64,000 nucleotides of DNA from Aquamicrobium sp. (GTDB lineage: Bacteria > Pseudomonadota > Alphaproteobacteria > Rhizobiales > Rhizobiaceae). Position 1 is the stretch's first letter; each line of letters begins with the position of its first letter. The notes beneath the pieces were generated by a model. It was not told the origin of the DNA. It saw only the letters and a list, made by a program, of their open reading frames with translations, and did not search any database. The position numbers were made by a program, and so were the translations under genes. The stretch lies in assembly GCA_019739225.1 (NCBI GenBank), contig JAHHDT010000001.1, forward strand, positions 930,001-994,000, read 5' to 3'. Of the stretch, positions 36,775-45,329 are shown one piece after another.

Positions 36775-38717
36775 GCGCAACCATCGAAACCGCAAAATCA
36801 GCGCGCCGGTCGTGTCGGCCCGACGCCATTCGCCTGATGCTCAACAACAGGCTGGCGACGGCCGGTCTGGTCATCCTCGCATTCATGACAGCACTGGCGC
36901 TGCTCGCGCCGCTGCTGCCGCTTGCCGCCCCGGACGCGACCGCGCCGGCGCAGCGGCTGCTTCGCCCGTTCGCCGAAGGCCACCTGCTCGGCACCGATGC
37001 GCTTGGCCGCGACATCCTCTCCCGCATCGTGTGGGGCCTGCGCGTCAGCCTCGCCGTCGGCATTTCGGCAACGCTGATCGCCGCCTTCTTCGGCTCGTTG
37101 ATCGGCCTCGTCGCGGGTTACGCAGGCGGCCGCACCGATACGCTGCTGATGCGAGGCATCGACATGCTGATGGCCTTCCCCTACATCCTGCTTGCACTCG
37201 CGATCGTCGCCGTGCTGGGGCCGGGCCTCATCAACGCGCTCTACGCCATTGCCGCCGTCAACATCCCGTTCTTCGCCCGCAACATTCGCGGTGTCACGCT
37301 CGGCCTCGCCCGGCGCGAATTCGTCGATGCAGCGCGGCTGTCCGGCAAATCGCACACGCGCATCCTGACCTCCGAAATCCTGCCCAACGTGATGCCGGTC
37401 ATCGTCGTGACAATGTCGACCACCGTCGGCTGGATGATCCTCGAAACCGCCGGCCTTTCCTTCCTTGGGCTGGGCGCTCAGCCGCCGCAGGCCGACCTCG
37501 GCTCGATGCTCGGCGACGGCCGACGGGTGCTGTTCAATGCTCCGCACGTAGCCCTCATGCCCGGCATCGCCATCTTCCTGCTGGTGATGAGCATCAACCT
37601 TCTGGGCGACGGCATTCGCGACGTGCTCGATCCGCGGCTGAAATCCGGCGCGCTGACGCGTCCCGTCGCACGCACCGCCATCGAGCTTCCGGCCGGCGAA
37701 ACCCACGCCGACCCGGTTCCCGGCGCAGTGCTCGATGTCGCGGGACTGAAGACCCAGTTCCAGATCGGCTCGAAGACGCTTCATGCCGTCGGCGGCGTCG
37801 ACCTGCTGCTTGGCGAGACGGAATGCCTCGGCCTCGTCGGCGAATCCGGATCCGGCAAGTCGGTCACGGCGATGTCAATCATGGGCCTCGTGCCCACCCC
37901 GCCGGGCCGTATCGCCGGCGGCGCCATCCGCTTGAAGGGCGAAGACCTGCTTGCAGCGTCCGACGCTCGTATCCGGCAATTGCGCGGCGGCGCGGTCTCC
38001 CACGTCTTCCAGGACCCGCTTTCGACGCTGCACCCCCTGTTTACGGTCGGCGACCAGATCATCGAGGCGATCCGGGCCCACCAGCCGGTCGGGCATGCCC
38101 AGGCGCGCGAACGGGCGAAGGCGTTGCTGGCGCTGGTGCGCATCCCCAACCCGGAACAGCGGCTCGACGCCTGGCCGCACGAGCTTTCGGGCGGCATGCG
38201 GCAGCGCGTCTGCATCGCCATGGCACTTGCAAACGACGCCGAACTGCTGATCGCCGACGAGCCGACGACCGCCCTCGACGTCACCGTTCAGGCGCAGATC
38301 CTCGCGCTGATGAACAAGCTCCGCCACGAGAAACAGGCATCGATCCTGTTCATCACCCACGATTTCGGCGTGGTCTCGGCACTCTGCGACCGGGTGGCGG
38401 TGATGTATGCGGGCCGCATCGTGGAAACCGGCACGACGGAACAGGTGCTGGAGAGCCCTGCCCACCCCTACACCCGCAAGCTGATCGACTGCGTGCCCGT
38501 GCTGGGCGAACCGGAACGCCGGCTGGATGCGATCGAGGGCCTGCCGCCTTCCGTCGACGACCTGCCGGAAGGCTGCGCCTTCGCACCGCGCTGCCCGCGC
38601 GTCCAGCCTGAATGCCGGCGCGGTGAGATCGCGCTCGATCCGCTGGGCGATGGCCGTGCCGCGCGCTGCCTGTTCCCGCTGGTGAACGATACAGAAAGGC
38701 CCGCAACCGATGCCTGA
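36771..38717 (+). CDS. Fused ABC permease and ATP-binding protein (DppC-DppD fusion)
   Basis: 648 residues in one uninterrupted frame. Residues 1-295 are a DppC-type permease (coupling loop DAARLSGKSHTRILTSEILPNV near 188; C-terminal GDGIRDVLDPRLK). After a linker of some 30 residues, residues 325-648 are a DppD-type ATPase: Walker A GESGSGKSVT, signature LSGGMRQRVCIAMAL, Walker B LLIADEPTTALDV, H-loop ITHDFGV, and the C-terminal oligopeptide-transporter Cys patch CAFAPRCPRVQPEC, which may bind an iron-sulfur cluster. Such fusions occur in other bacteria. The next ATPase gene overlaps its end by 8 bp. Confidence 0.88.
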   Translation: MSATIETAKSARRSCRPDAIRLMLNNRLATAGLVILAFMTALALLAPLLPLAAPDATAPAQRLLRPFAEGHLLGTDALGRDILSRIVWGLRVSLAVGISATLIAAFFGSLIGLVAGYAGGRTDTLLMRGIDMLMAFPYILLALAIVAVLGPGLINALYAIAAVNIPFFARNIRGVTLGLARREFVDAARLSGKSHTRILTSEILPNVMPVIVVTMSTTVGWMILETAGLSFLGLGAQPPQADLGSMLGDGRRVLFNAPHVALMPGIAIFLLVMSINLLGDGIRDVLDPRLKSGALTRPVARTAIELPAGETHADPVPGAVLDVAGLKTQFQIGSKTLHAVGGVDLLLGETECLGLVGESGSGKSVTAMSIMGLVPTPPGRIAGGAIRLKGEDLLAASDARIRQLRGGAVSHVFQDPLSTLHPLFTVGDQIIEAIRAHQPVGHAQARERAKALLALVRIPNPEQRLDAWPHELSGGMRQRVCIAMALANDAELLIADEPTTALDVTVQAQILALMNKLRHEKQASILFITHDFGVVSALCDRVAVMYAGRIVETGTTEQVLESPAHPYTRKLIDCVPVLGEPERRLDAIEGLPPSVDDLPEGCAFAPRCPRVQPECRRGEIALDPLGDGRAARCLFPLVNDTERPATDA

Positions 38718-39714
38718 CGCGACCGCACTGATCGAGATCGACGCAGTCGAGCGTGTCTTCGGCGGCGGCCGCACGCTGTTCGGCGGGCACAAACCCGGCG
38801 TCCACGCCATCCAGCAGGTCTCCCTGGAGGTCCGCCCCGGCGAGACGCTTGGCATCGTCGGCGAATCCGGCTGCGGGAAGTCGACGCTGGCGCGCATGCT
38901 GGTCGGGCTCGACAAGCCGACCGGCGGCGCGATCCGCTTCAAGGGCGAGAACGTGGCCGATGCTGCACGAAAGGATTTCGGCACGCTGGCGCGGCGCGTC
39001 CAGTACGTGTTCCAGGATCCCGTCTCGTCGCTCAATCCGCGCAAGACGATCCGCGCCATCCTCGAAGCGCCGCTCGTCCACCTGCTTGGCCTTGGTCGCA
39101 GCGAACGGCGGGAGCGGCTTGCCGAGCTGATGGACGCGGTCAATTTGCGCCCCGAATTCCTCGAGCGCTATCCGCATGAATTCTCAGGCGGTCAGGCCCA
39201 GCGCATCGGCATCGCCCGCGCGCTGGCAGCCAGCCCCGAACTGATCGTGCTCGATGAGCCAGTCTCCGCGCTCGACGTTTCCGTGCAGGCGCAGGTGCTC
39301 AACCTGCTCGACGACCTGAAGGCGCGTTTCGGCCTGACTTACGTCTTCATCAGCCACGATCTTTCGGTGGTCGAAAGCGTCAGCGACCGTGTCGCGGTGA
39401 TGTATTTCGGCCGCCTCGCCGAGATCGGCCCGTCCAAGGCCATCTTCGCCGATCCGCGACACCACTATACGAGGCTGCTGCTCGATTCGGTGCCGGTGCC
39501 CGGCCGTCCGGTGCTGGCGCCTGAGGACGGCAATGCGGAGCTGCCCGATCCTTACGATCCGCCGCCGGGCTGCGCCTTTGCCGCACGCTGTCCGGCAGCC
39601 GACGACCTGTGCCGGTCGAAGCGCCCCTCGCTGGAGGAAGGCGCGGTGGACAAGGAGCACCTCGCCGCTTGCTTCCACCCGCCGCTCCTGACAGGAGAGA
39701 AACGGGCAGGCTGA
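38710..39714 (+). CDS. Dipeptide-type ABC transporter ATP-binding protein (DppF-like)
   Basis: A 334-residue ATPase. Walker A GESGCGKSTLAR is near 54, Q-loop YVFQDPVSSLNPR near 98, signature FSGGQAQRIGIARAL near 157, Walker B LIVLDEPVSALDV, H-loop FISHDLSV, and the C-terminal Cys patch CAFAARCPAADDLC. It pairs with the ATPase half of the preceding fusion protein as the second nucleotide-binding subunit. The start overlaps the previous stop by 8 bp, so expression is coupled. Confidence 0.89.
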   Translation: MPDATALIEIDAVERVFGGGRTLFGGHKPGVHAIQQVSLEVRPGETLGIVGESGCGKSTLARMLVGLDKPTGGAIRFKGENVADAARKDFGTLARRVQYVFQDPVSSLNPRKTIRAILEAPLVHLLGLGRSERRERLAELMDAVNLRPEFLERYPHEFSGGQAQRIGIARALAASPELIVLDEPVSALDVSVQAQVLNLLDDLKARFGLTYVFISHDLSVVESVSDRVAVMYFGRLAEIGPSKAIFADPRHHYTRLLLDSVPVPGRPVLAPEDGNAELPDPYDPPPGCAFAARCPAADDLCRSKRPSLEEGAVDKEHLAACFHPPLLTGEKRAG

Positions 39715-39727
39715 TGGGCGACAAGGG

Positions 39728-40498
39728 ATGACGACGGGAAACACGCCGCTGGTGGTGACACCGCCGAAACGGCGCAAGCGCTCGGATATGCTCGCGGCGC
39801 GCATCCGCGACCTGATCTCCCAGCGCGGCCTGTCCCCCGGCGACCGCATCCCGCAGGAATGGCTGGCCGAAGAGGAAATGAAAGCCTCCAAGGGCACTGT
39901 CCGCGAGGCGATGAAAGCGCTGGAGACCCAGGGCCTTATCAAGACCCGCACCGGCCCCGGCGGCGGCGCCTTCGTCACGGCCCTGTCGGGCGAGCAGGCA
40001 ATGGACCTGCTGAGCAATCTCTTCCTCTTCAACCAGCCTGGCATCGCCGACATCTATGCGCTGCGCAAGCTGCTGGAACCGGAGCTTGCCGCTAGCCTTG
40101 CAGGCAAGCTCGACGAGCAGGGCAGCGCGGCCCTTCAGGCGACGATCAGGCTCTACGAGAACGAGCCGAAGACGGCCGAGGAGGAATTCCGCCAGCGGAT
40201 CGCCGAACTCGACTTCCACTCGGTCCTCGCCAGTCTCGCCGAGAACCAGTTGCTCGGCTTCGTCTGTGTGTTCCTGCAGACGCTGCTGCGCGATTTGACC
40301 GAGTGCCGCGCGATCTATGCCGAGCCGAACCCGCAGCTCCGCGAGACCGCACTCAACTATCAGGTGCGCACGATCCGCCTGCTCAAGGCAGGCGATGCCG
40401 AAGGTGCGCGGCGGCTGATGCGCGAGCACATGGAAGACGCCGAGCGCTATATGCTGGAACGCGCCCGCATCCGCAGCCAGGCTTCGCGAGAAAGCTGA
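39728..40498 (+). CDS. GntR-family (FadR/FCD) transcriptional regulator
   Basis: A 256-residue regulator. A basic N-terminus (PPKRRKRSD) precedes the winged helix (about 20-90) with SKGTVREAMKALETQGLIKTRTG; the recognition helix has KGTVREA where most have RTPVREA. The FCD domain (about 105-240) has DIYALRKLLEPELA, DFHSVLASL and the late HMEDAERYML. It is co-directional with the importer (13-bp gap) and convergent with the SDR. It is the best candidate to bind the palindrome at 33959. Confidence 0.83.
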   Translation: MTTGNTPLVVTPPKRRKRSDMLAARIRDLISQRGLSPGDRIPQEWLAEEEMKASKGTVREAMKALETQGLIKTRTGPGGGAFVTALSGEQAMDLLSNLFLFNQPGIADIYALRKLLEPELAASLAGKLDEQGSAALQATIRLYENEPKTAEEEFRQRIAELDFHSVLASLAENQLLGFVCVFLQTLLRDLTECRAIYAEPNPQLRETALNYQVRTIRLLKAGDAEGARRLMREHMEDAERYMLERARIRSQASRES

Positions 40499-40504
40499 TA
40501 GCCC

Positions 40505-41266
40505 CTAGCGCGCCAGCCAGCCGCCGTCGACCGGCAGCACAGCGCCATGGATATAGTCGGAAGCATTCGAGGCGAGAAACACCGCCGCGCCGCCCAGATC
40601 TTCCCCCTTGCCCCACCGTCCAGCCGGAATTCGCTTGAGAATCTCGGTGTTTCGCTCCGAATCCTCGCGCAGCGCCCGCGTATTGTTGGTCTCGATATAG
40701 CCGGGGGCGATGGCGTTCACGTTGATGCCGCGCGCCGCCCACTCATTGGCAAGCAGCCGCGTCAGGCCGGCAAGGCCGCTCTTCGCGGCGGTATAGGAGG
40801 CGATGCGGATACCGCCCTGGAACGACAGAAGCGAGGCGATGTTGATGATCTTGGCCGGCGCGTTCTCCGCAAGCGCGCCCGCCGCGAAGGCCTGGCAGAG
40901 GAAGAAGACAGACTTGAGATTGACGTCCATGACGGCATCCCAGTCTTCCTCGGTGAAGTCCACCGCGTTCGCGCGCCGGATGATGCCGGCATTGTTGACC
41001 AGTATGTCGGGCCGACCGCATTCCTCGGTAACGCGCGGCATCAGCCCGCGTACCGCCTTCATGTCCGAGAGGTCGGCCTTGACCGCCGCAAAGCGGCCGC
41101 CCTTGCCCTCGATCAGCGCCGCCGTGTCGTCCATGGCCGAACGCCCGACGCCGACAACCGCGGCGCCGGCATTTGCCAGCGCGCCGGCGATCGCCTGCCC
41201 TATGCCGGTGTTCGCGCCGGTCACCAGTGCCGTCTTGCCTGAAAGATCGAAGGGAGATGGGTTCAC
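40505..41266 (-). CDS. SDR dehydrogenase, KduD-like (2-deoxy-D-gluconate 3-dehydrogenase family)
   Basis: A 253-residue SDR. FDLSGKTALVTGANTGIGQ opens it, as in KduD; NNAGIIRR, NIASLLSFQGG (catalytic Ser) and YTAAKSGLAGLTR (Tyr and Lys) follow. NAIAPGYIETNNTRALRED is typical for KduD and 2-deoxygluconate dehydrogenase. No other pectin or uronate genes are near, so the true substrate may differ. I choose GTG 41266, preceded at 6 bases by AAAGGAAGG; that site is inside a hairpin (41273-41295). Confidence 0.8.
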   Translation of the reverse strand: MNPSPFDLSGKTALVTGANTGIGQAIAGALANAGAAVVGVGRSAMDDTAALIEGKGGRFAAVKADLSDMKAVRGLMPRVTEECGRPDILVNNAGIIRRANAVDFTEEDWDAVMDVNLKSVFFLCQAFAAGALAENAPAKIINIASLLSFQGGIRIASYTAAKSGLAGLTRLLANEWAARGINVNAIAPGYIETNNTRALREDSERNTEILKRIPAGRWGKGEDLGGAAVFLASNASDYIHGAVLPVDGGWLAR

Positions 41267-41272
41267 GTTCAA

Positions 41273-41295
41273 GCCTTCCTTTGATGTCGGAAGGC
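41273..41295 (-). promoter_or_regulatory. Hairpin enclosing the ribosome-binding site of the KduD-like SDR
   Basis: A perfect 7-bp inverted repeat (41273-41279 with 41289-41295, 9-base loop). In the minus-strand RNA the 3' arm is GGAAGGC, part of the only good ribosome site, six bases before the GTG start. Folding would hide that site. Confidence 0.45.
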
Positions 41296-41342
41296 CGTAA
41301 CAGACCACGGCTCGGGCGCCTGCGTCCATCCCCTGCGCGGTG

Positions 41343-42248
41343 CTAACGGATCGCGTATTTGTCGATGACGGTTTGCAGATAGGCAGCGGCTTCCGCCCCC
41401 TTAAGAGCATCGCCCCACAGCCGCGCGGCGATCTCCTCATGCAGGGACATCGCCTCCGGCGCGGAGGTTATCAGCGCCACGCCCAGCCGCACATTCGGCT
41501 GCTCGCCCAGCCGGAACGGGCTGATCGCCAGAACCGAGCGATCGGCCTGGCGGAATATCTGGAAACTCGTCGCCGGCACCTGCTCGCGCACGATGCCGAT
41601 CTGGATGCCGATCGGCTGGTCGTTGAGCATCGAGAGGATGTATTCCGCCTCGTTGCGCGCGGCGCGCCTGCGCTCGTCCACGGTCGCTGCCGGCAGGTCG
41701 TGCCGTCCCACCATGCCGTGCATCAGGAAACGTTCCAGATCAGCCGAGGAGATCAGGCTTACGATCAGCGGCCGGCGCAACCGGAAGGCGGCCTTGCGTT
41801 CGCGCAGGATTTCGACGAGCGCATCCACCGCACGCGCCGACGTCCCGTCGGGATCGACCCCCTCGGGAATCGACTCCTTCAAAACGGTCTTCAGCACCGT
41901 GTCATAGCCGTCGGACGTCAGCAGGTAGGACACCGGGCTGAACAGCCCGATGATCTGCTGGCATTCTTCCTCGAGCTGGCGCATCCGCTCGAAGAACGCC
42001 GTCGACGTGCTGACATATTCCACACCGACGCCCATCAGGCTCGGCAGCGAAACGCCGAGTTCGCCGGCGATGTTGGTCAGCGTATCGATCTTGCGGATTT
42101 CGCCCTTTTCGGCGCGATAGAGCGCCGCGCGCGACATGTGGAGCTTTTCGGCCAGGGCATCCGGGGTAAGGCCCTTGCCCATGCGATGGGCACGCAGGCG
42201 TGCGCCGATGTCGCGGAAGCTGATTGCGTCTTGGTCCGAACTGCTCAC
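41343..42248 (-). CDS. XRE-family regulator with large C-terminal domain, divergent from the orotate-type operon
   Basis: About 301 residues. The helix-turn-helix (about 12-68) reads IGARLRAHRMGKGLTPDALAEKLHMSRAALYRAEKG as a typical XRE/Cro fold (quoted in parts: ALAEKLHMSRAALYRAEKG). A 230-residue C-terminal domain that I do not recognise follows, with SLISSADLERFLMHGM and QPNVRLGVALITS; it is neither a cupin nor an IclR-type sensor. I start at GTG 42248, preceded by GGGAGAG; ATG 42302 and TTG 42311 lack a ribosome site. The position suggests control of the divergent TRAP/pyr run with a pyrimidine-related ligand (inference). Confidence 0.78.
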   Translation of the reverse strand: MSSSDQDAISFRDIGARLRAHRMGKGLTPDALAEKLHMSRAALYRAEKGEIRKIDTLTNIAGELGVSLPSLMGVGVEYVSTSTAFFERMRQLEEECQQIIGLFSPVSYLLTSDGYDTVLKTVLKESIPEGVDPDGTSARAVDALVEILRERKAAFRLRRPLIVSLISSADLERFLMHGMVGRHDLPAATVDERRRAARNEAEYILSMLNDQPIGIQIGIVREQVPATSFQIFRQADRSVLAISPFRLGEQPNVRLGVALITSAPEAMSLHEEIAARLWGDALKGAEAAAYLQTVIDKYAIR

Positions 42249-42366
42249 ATTCTCTCCCGCGCGGGCTCCAGAAGCGGTCCCGTTATCCGGCGACCGACGC
42301 ATGATTGTCAATGAAACCTCTCATATCCGCCACTTCGGATCAATTATTGGACGCATCTTAAATTCG

Positions 42367-42393
42367 TCTCATTTTTGAGAATTGCGATTGACA
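42367..42393 (+). promoter_or_regulatory. Inverted repeat and possible -35 element upstream of the TRAP/pyr operon
   Basis: TCTCATTTTTGAGA (42367-42380) is a perfect 5-bp inverted repeat with a 4-base centre, a plausible XRE operator. TTGACA, a consensus -35 hexamer, follows at 42388-42393; no good -10 is seen at the usual spacing (ATTACC at 42410). Confidence 0.35.
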
Positions 42394-42454
42394 GCCAATC
42401 CGCCCCTCCATTACCGTCCATTCTTTCTTGGCCCCAAAAATAAGAGGTGGAACA

Positions 42455-43477
42455 GTGAACAGGGTAGTCAGCAGGCTCAAGGCAATCGCATTGTCGACCG
42501 TCATCGGTCTCTCGGCAGCTTCAACGGCATGGTCGGCGGACTTCGTCGCCAAGATCGGCCATCTTGAATCCGCGCAGCAGTCGCGTCACGTGATGCTGGA
42601 AAAGGTCGCGGCCCTCGTTGCCGAGCGCACCGACGGCGCCGTCGAGTTCCAGATTTTCCCACAAGGCCAGCTCGGCCAGCAGCGCGAGATGACCGAAGGC
42701 GTCCAGCTCGGTACGCTTGAGGCAACCGTCGCGCCGGCCGCCTTCCTCGGCGGCTTCAACCCGCTTGTGTCGATCCTCGACATCCCCTTCCTGCTGCCTG
42801 ACGATGCCGAAGCCGCGCAGAAGATCCGCGGCGGCGCGTTTGGCGAGGCGCTTTGCGATTCCTTCTCCACCCGTGGCGTCGTCTGCCTGACCTTGTGGCC
42901 GAACGGCAAGAAGCACTTCACCTCCAGCAAGCCGCTGGCCGCCATCGACGATTTCGCCGGCCAGAAGTTCCGCGTGATGGATTCCAACATCCTCATCGAG
43001 CAGTTCAACGCGCTCGGCGCCTCGGCAATAGCGCTGCCTTTCGGCGAGCTCTACACCGCACTGCAGACCGGCGTGGTCGATGCGCAGGAAAACCCGCTCG
43101 ATACCATCCAGCGCATGAAGTACTACGAGGTCCAGAAGCATCTCGTCGTTTCCGACCATGGCGCGATGGAAGATGTCGTGCTGTTCAATCCGGCGTTCTG
43201 GGAAGGACTGCCTGAAGAACACCGCACCGTCATCACCGAGGCTTTCCAGGAAGTCATTCCCGAGCTCATCGCCCACAAGGCCGAGGCCGTTAAGGCGGCG
43301 CTCGCCGAAATCGAGGCGTCGGGCATCGACATCCGCGAGATGACTGCCGAGGAAAAGCAGGCCTTCCGCGAGAAGATGTACCCCGCCACGCGCGAGGCCT
43401 TCCTCAGCCGCACCGGCGATGAGGGCAAGGCGCTGATCGAGGTCTACGAGCGCGAATACGAAGCCGCAACCCAGTAA
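42455..43477 (+). CDS. dctP: TRAP transporter substrate-binding protein (DctP), candidate orotate binder
   Basis: A 340-residue DctP protein. The signal peptide (RLKAIALSTVIGLSAASTAW) ends at SA-D; the mature part starts FVAKIGHLES. The carboxylate-binding Arg is in GQKFRVMDSN and the family stretch LGASAIALPFGELYTALQTGV leads to VDAQENPLDTI. The GTG at 42455 has AAGAGGTGG at good spacing. As first gene of a run that ends in dihydroorotate and orotate enzymes, it probably captures a pyrimidine carboxylate such as orotate or dihydroorotate (inference); the family in general binds organic acids with this Arg. Confidence 0.87.
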   Translation: MNRVVSRLKAIALSTVIGLSAASTAWSADFVAKIGHLESAQQSRHVMLEKVAALVAERTDGAVEFQIFPQGQLGQQREMTEGVQLGTLEATVAPAAFLGGFNPLVSILDIPFLLPDDAEAAQKIRGGAFGEALCDSFSTRGVVCLTLWPNGKKHFTSSKPLAAIDDFAGQKFRVMDSNILIEQFNALGASAIALPFGELYTALQTGVVDAQENPLDTIQRMKYYEVQKHLVVSDHGAMEDVVLFNPAFWEGLPEEHRTVITEAFQEVIPELIAHKAEAVKAALAEIEASGIDIREMTAEEKQAFREKMYPATREAFLSRTGDEGKALIEVYEREYEAATQ

Positions 43478-43485
43478 GAAGCGAC

Positions 43486-43517
43486 GCGCGGCGCCCGCTC
43501 CTGTAGCGGCGCCGCGC
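43486..43517 (+). terminator. Strong stem-loop between dctP and dctQ of the orotate-type operon
   Basis: 10-bp perfect arms, 43486-43495 and 43508-43517, all G and C, with three more inner pairs beside one bulged C. It lies eight bases after the dctP stop. No T run follows; likely an mRNA stabiliser or partial terminator. Confidence 0.55.
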
Positions 43518-43539
43518 CCACAGCTCCGAGGAACCGGCC

Positions 43540-44034
43540 ATGAAGGCGCTTTCCATTTTGCGGACCGCCGAGCGGATTGCCATCGTCGCAATCTTCCTCA
43601 CCATGGTCGCGCTGTATTTCCTCAATGTCGTGGGTCGCCAGTTCGGCGGCACGATGGCCTCCAACCTCGCCTGGATCGAGGAGGCCGTCCGCCTGATGAG
43701 CCTGTTCCTCGTCTTCCTCGCCATCGGGCTCGCACTTGAAAAGGGCCGCCATGTCGGCGTCCACACATGGCGCGACCGCATCGCCGCGAAGACGCGCCTT
43801 CCGGTACGCCGCATCATCGACGCGGTCGGCGTGATCTTCAGCCTCTATCTCGCCTGGCTTGGATACCAGATGACCATCTTCGTCCACTCCATGGGCCAGA
43901 TAAGCCCGACGCTGAACATGCCGATCTTCTGGATGTACCTGGCGCCGACCGCCGGCTTTATCCTGCTCGCGCTTCGCTACGGTCTGAGCTTCTTTGGACT
44001 GATCGACCGCTATTCAGCACAGGACAAGGAGTAG
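43540..44034 (+). CDS. dctQ: TRAP transporter small permease (DctQ)
   Basis: A 164-residue protein with four hydrophobic segments. ASNLAWIEEAVRLMSLFLVFLAI carries the DctQ Trp-(Ile/Leu)-Glu-Glu motif, and LEKGRHVGVHTWRD the following turn. Start ATG 43540 has GAGGAA nearby. Only four bases separate it from dctM. It forms the membrane complex with DctM. Confidence 0.86.
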   Translation: MKALSILRTAERIAIVAIFLTMVALYFLNVVGRQFGGTMASNLAWIEEAVRLMSLFLVFLAIGLALEKGRHVGVHTWRDRIAAKTRLPVRRIIDAVGVIFSLYLAWLGYQMTIFVHSMGQISPTLNMPIFWMYLAPTAGFILLALRYGLSFFGLIDRYSAQDKE

Positions 44035-44038
44035 ACGC

Positions 44039-45322
44039 ATGTTGCTCGCTATCGTCGTAGCCACTGCCGTAATCCTTCTCGTCCTCGGCTTCGAGATGCT
44101 GCTGGTGCTTGGCGTACCGGCCCTGATGGTCAAGGAGTTCTTCTACGGCACCCTGCCCGACCCGGTCGCGGTGCAGAAGATCGTGGGCGGCATCAACCAT
44201 TCCACCCTGCTGGCGATCCCCTTCTTCATCCTCGCCGCCGAACTGATGGGCGGGGGCCAGATTTCCGCCCGCCTTACAGGCATGGCCAGCGCGTTCCTCG
44301 GACATTTCCGTGGCGGCCCCGGCTACACCACTATCGGCGGCTCGCTTGCCTTCGGCTCGGTGTCGGGCTCTGCCCCGGCGACGGTCGCCGCCATGGGACG
44401 CATGGTCTATCCCGACCTGCGCGCCAAGGGGTTCAGCGACAAGTTCAGCCTCGGGCTCATCGCCTCGGCCGCCGAGACGTCGCTGCTGCTGCCACCGTCC
44501 ATCACCCTCATCATCTATGGCTGGATGACGGGTACGTCGGTAGCCAAGCTTTTCATCGCCGGCATCGTGCCCGGCCTTGTCCTTGCGCTGTCGTTCGCAA
44601 TCCTCGTCGCCATCGAGGCGCGCAGGAACGGCATCGAAGGCGGAGAGCGCACAAGCTGGCGCGAGAGATTGAGGGCGGTATCGCGCGCGACCTGGGCGCT
44701 GGGAATGCCCCTCATCATCCTCGGCGGCATCTACACCGGCTATTTCACGCCCACCGAGGCAGCGGCCGTCAGCGTCGTCTACGCGATCTTCGTCGAGACC
44801 GTCATCTTCCGCAGCCTCAACCTGCGCAAGCTCATCGACATCACCGAGCGCGCAGCCCTGTCCACGGCCATCATCTTCATCCTGCTGGCGCTGGGCGGCC
44901 TGCTTTCATACTTCGTTACGCTCGCTCAGGTGCCGAGCCACATCCTCACCTTCATCGAAACCGTCAACGCCGGTCCGATCGTCTTCCTCATCATCATCAA
45001 CGTCGTGTTCCTGGTCGTTGGCATGTTCGTCGATCCCAACTCGGCGTTGCTGATCCTCGTGCCGCCGCTCTATCCGGTCGCCATGGCGCTCGGCATCGAC
45101 CCCGTCCACTTCGGCGTCATCGTCACGCTCAACATCACGATCGGCATGATCACGCCGCCATTCGGCCTCGACCTGTTCGTTGCCGCCTCGACGCTGTCGA
45201 AGCCGGTCATGGTCATCATTTCGGGCATCGGACCGTTCATCGCCGCCAACCTCGCGACGCTGCTGGTCATCACCTATGTGCCGCCGGTCTCCACCTTCCT
45301 GCCCAACCTGCTGGTCGGCTGA
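44039..45322 (+). CDS. dctM: TRAP transporter large permease (DctM)
   Basis: A 427-residue polytopic protein, the usual DctM length. IPFFILAAELMGGG near 60, FGSVSGSAPATVAAMGRMVYPDL near 102, ETSLLLPPS near 144 and YFTPTEAAAVSVVYA near 237 are DctM marks, as is the late MITPPFGLDLFVAA. It carries out Na+-driven import of the DctP-bound acid. The following electron-transfer gene starts seven bases after its stop, so importer and enzymes are one transcription and translation unit. Confidence 0.9.
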   Translation: MLLAIVVATAVILLVLGFEMLLVLGVPALMVKEFFYGTLPDPVAVQKIVGGINHSTLLAIPFFILAAELMGGGQISARLTGMASAFLGHFRGGPGYTTIGGSLAFGSVSGSAPATVAAMGRMVYPDLRAKGFSDKFSLGLIASAAETSLLLPPSITLIIYGWMTGTSVAKLFIAGIVPGLVLALSFAILVAIEARRNGIEGGERTSWRERLRAVSRATWALGMPLIILGGIYTGYFTPTEAAAVSVVYAIFVETVIFRSLNLRKLIDITERAALSTAIIFILLALGGLLSYFVTLAQVPSHILTFIETVNAGPIVFLIIINVVFLVVGMFVDPNSALLILVPPLYPVAMALGIDPVHFGVIVTLNITIGMITPPFGLDLFVAASTLSKPVMVIISGIGPFIAANLATLLVITYVPPVSTFLPNLLVG

Positions 45323-45329
45323 CGGGGAG

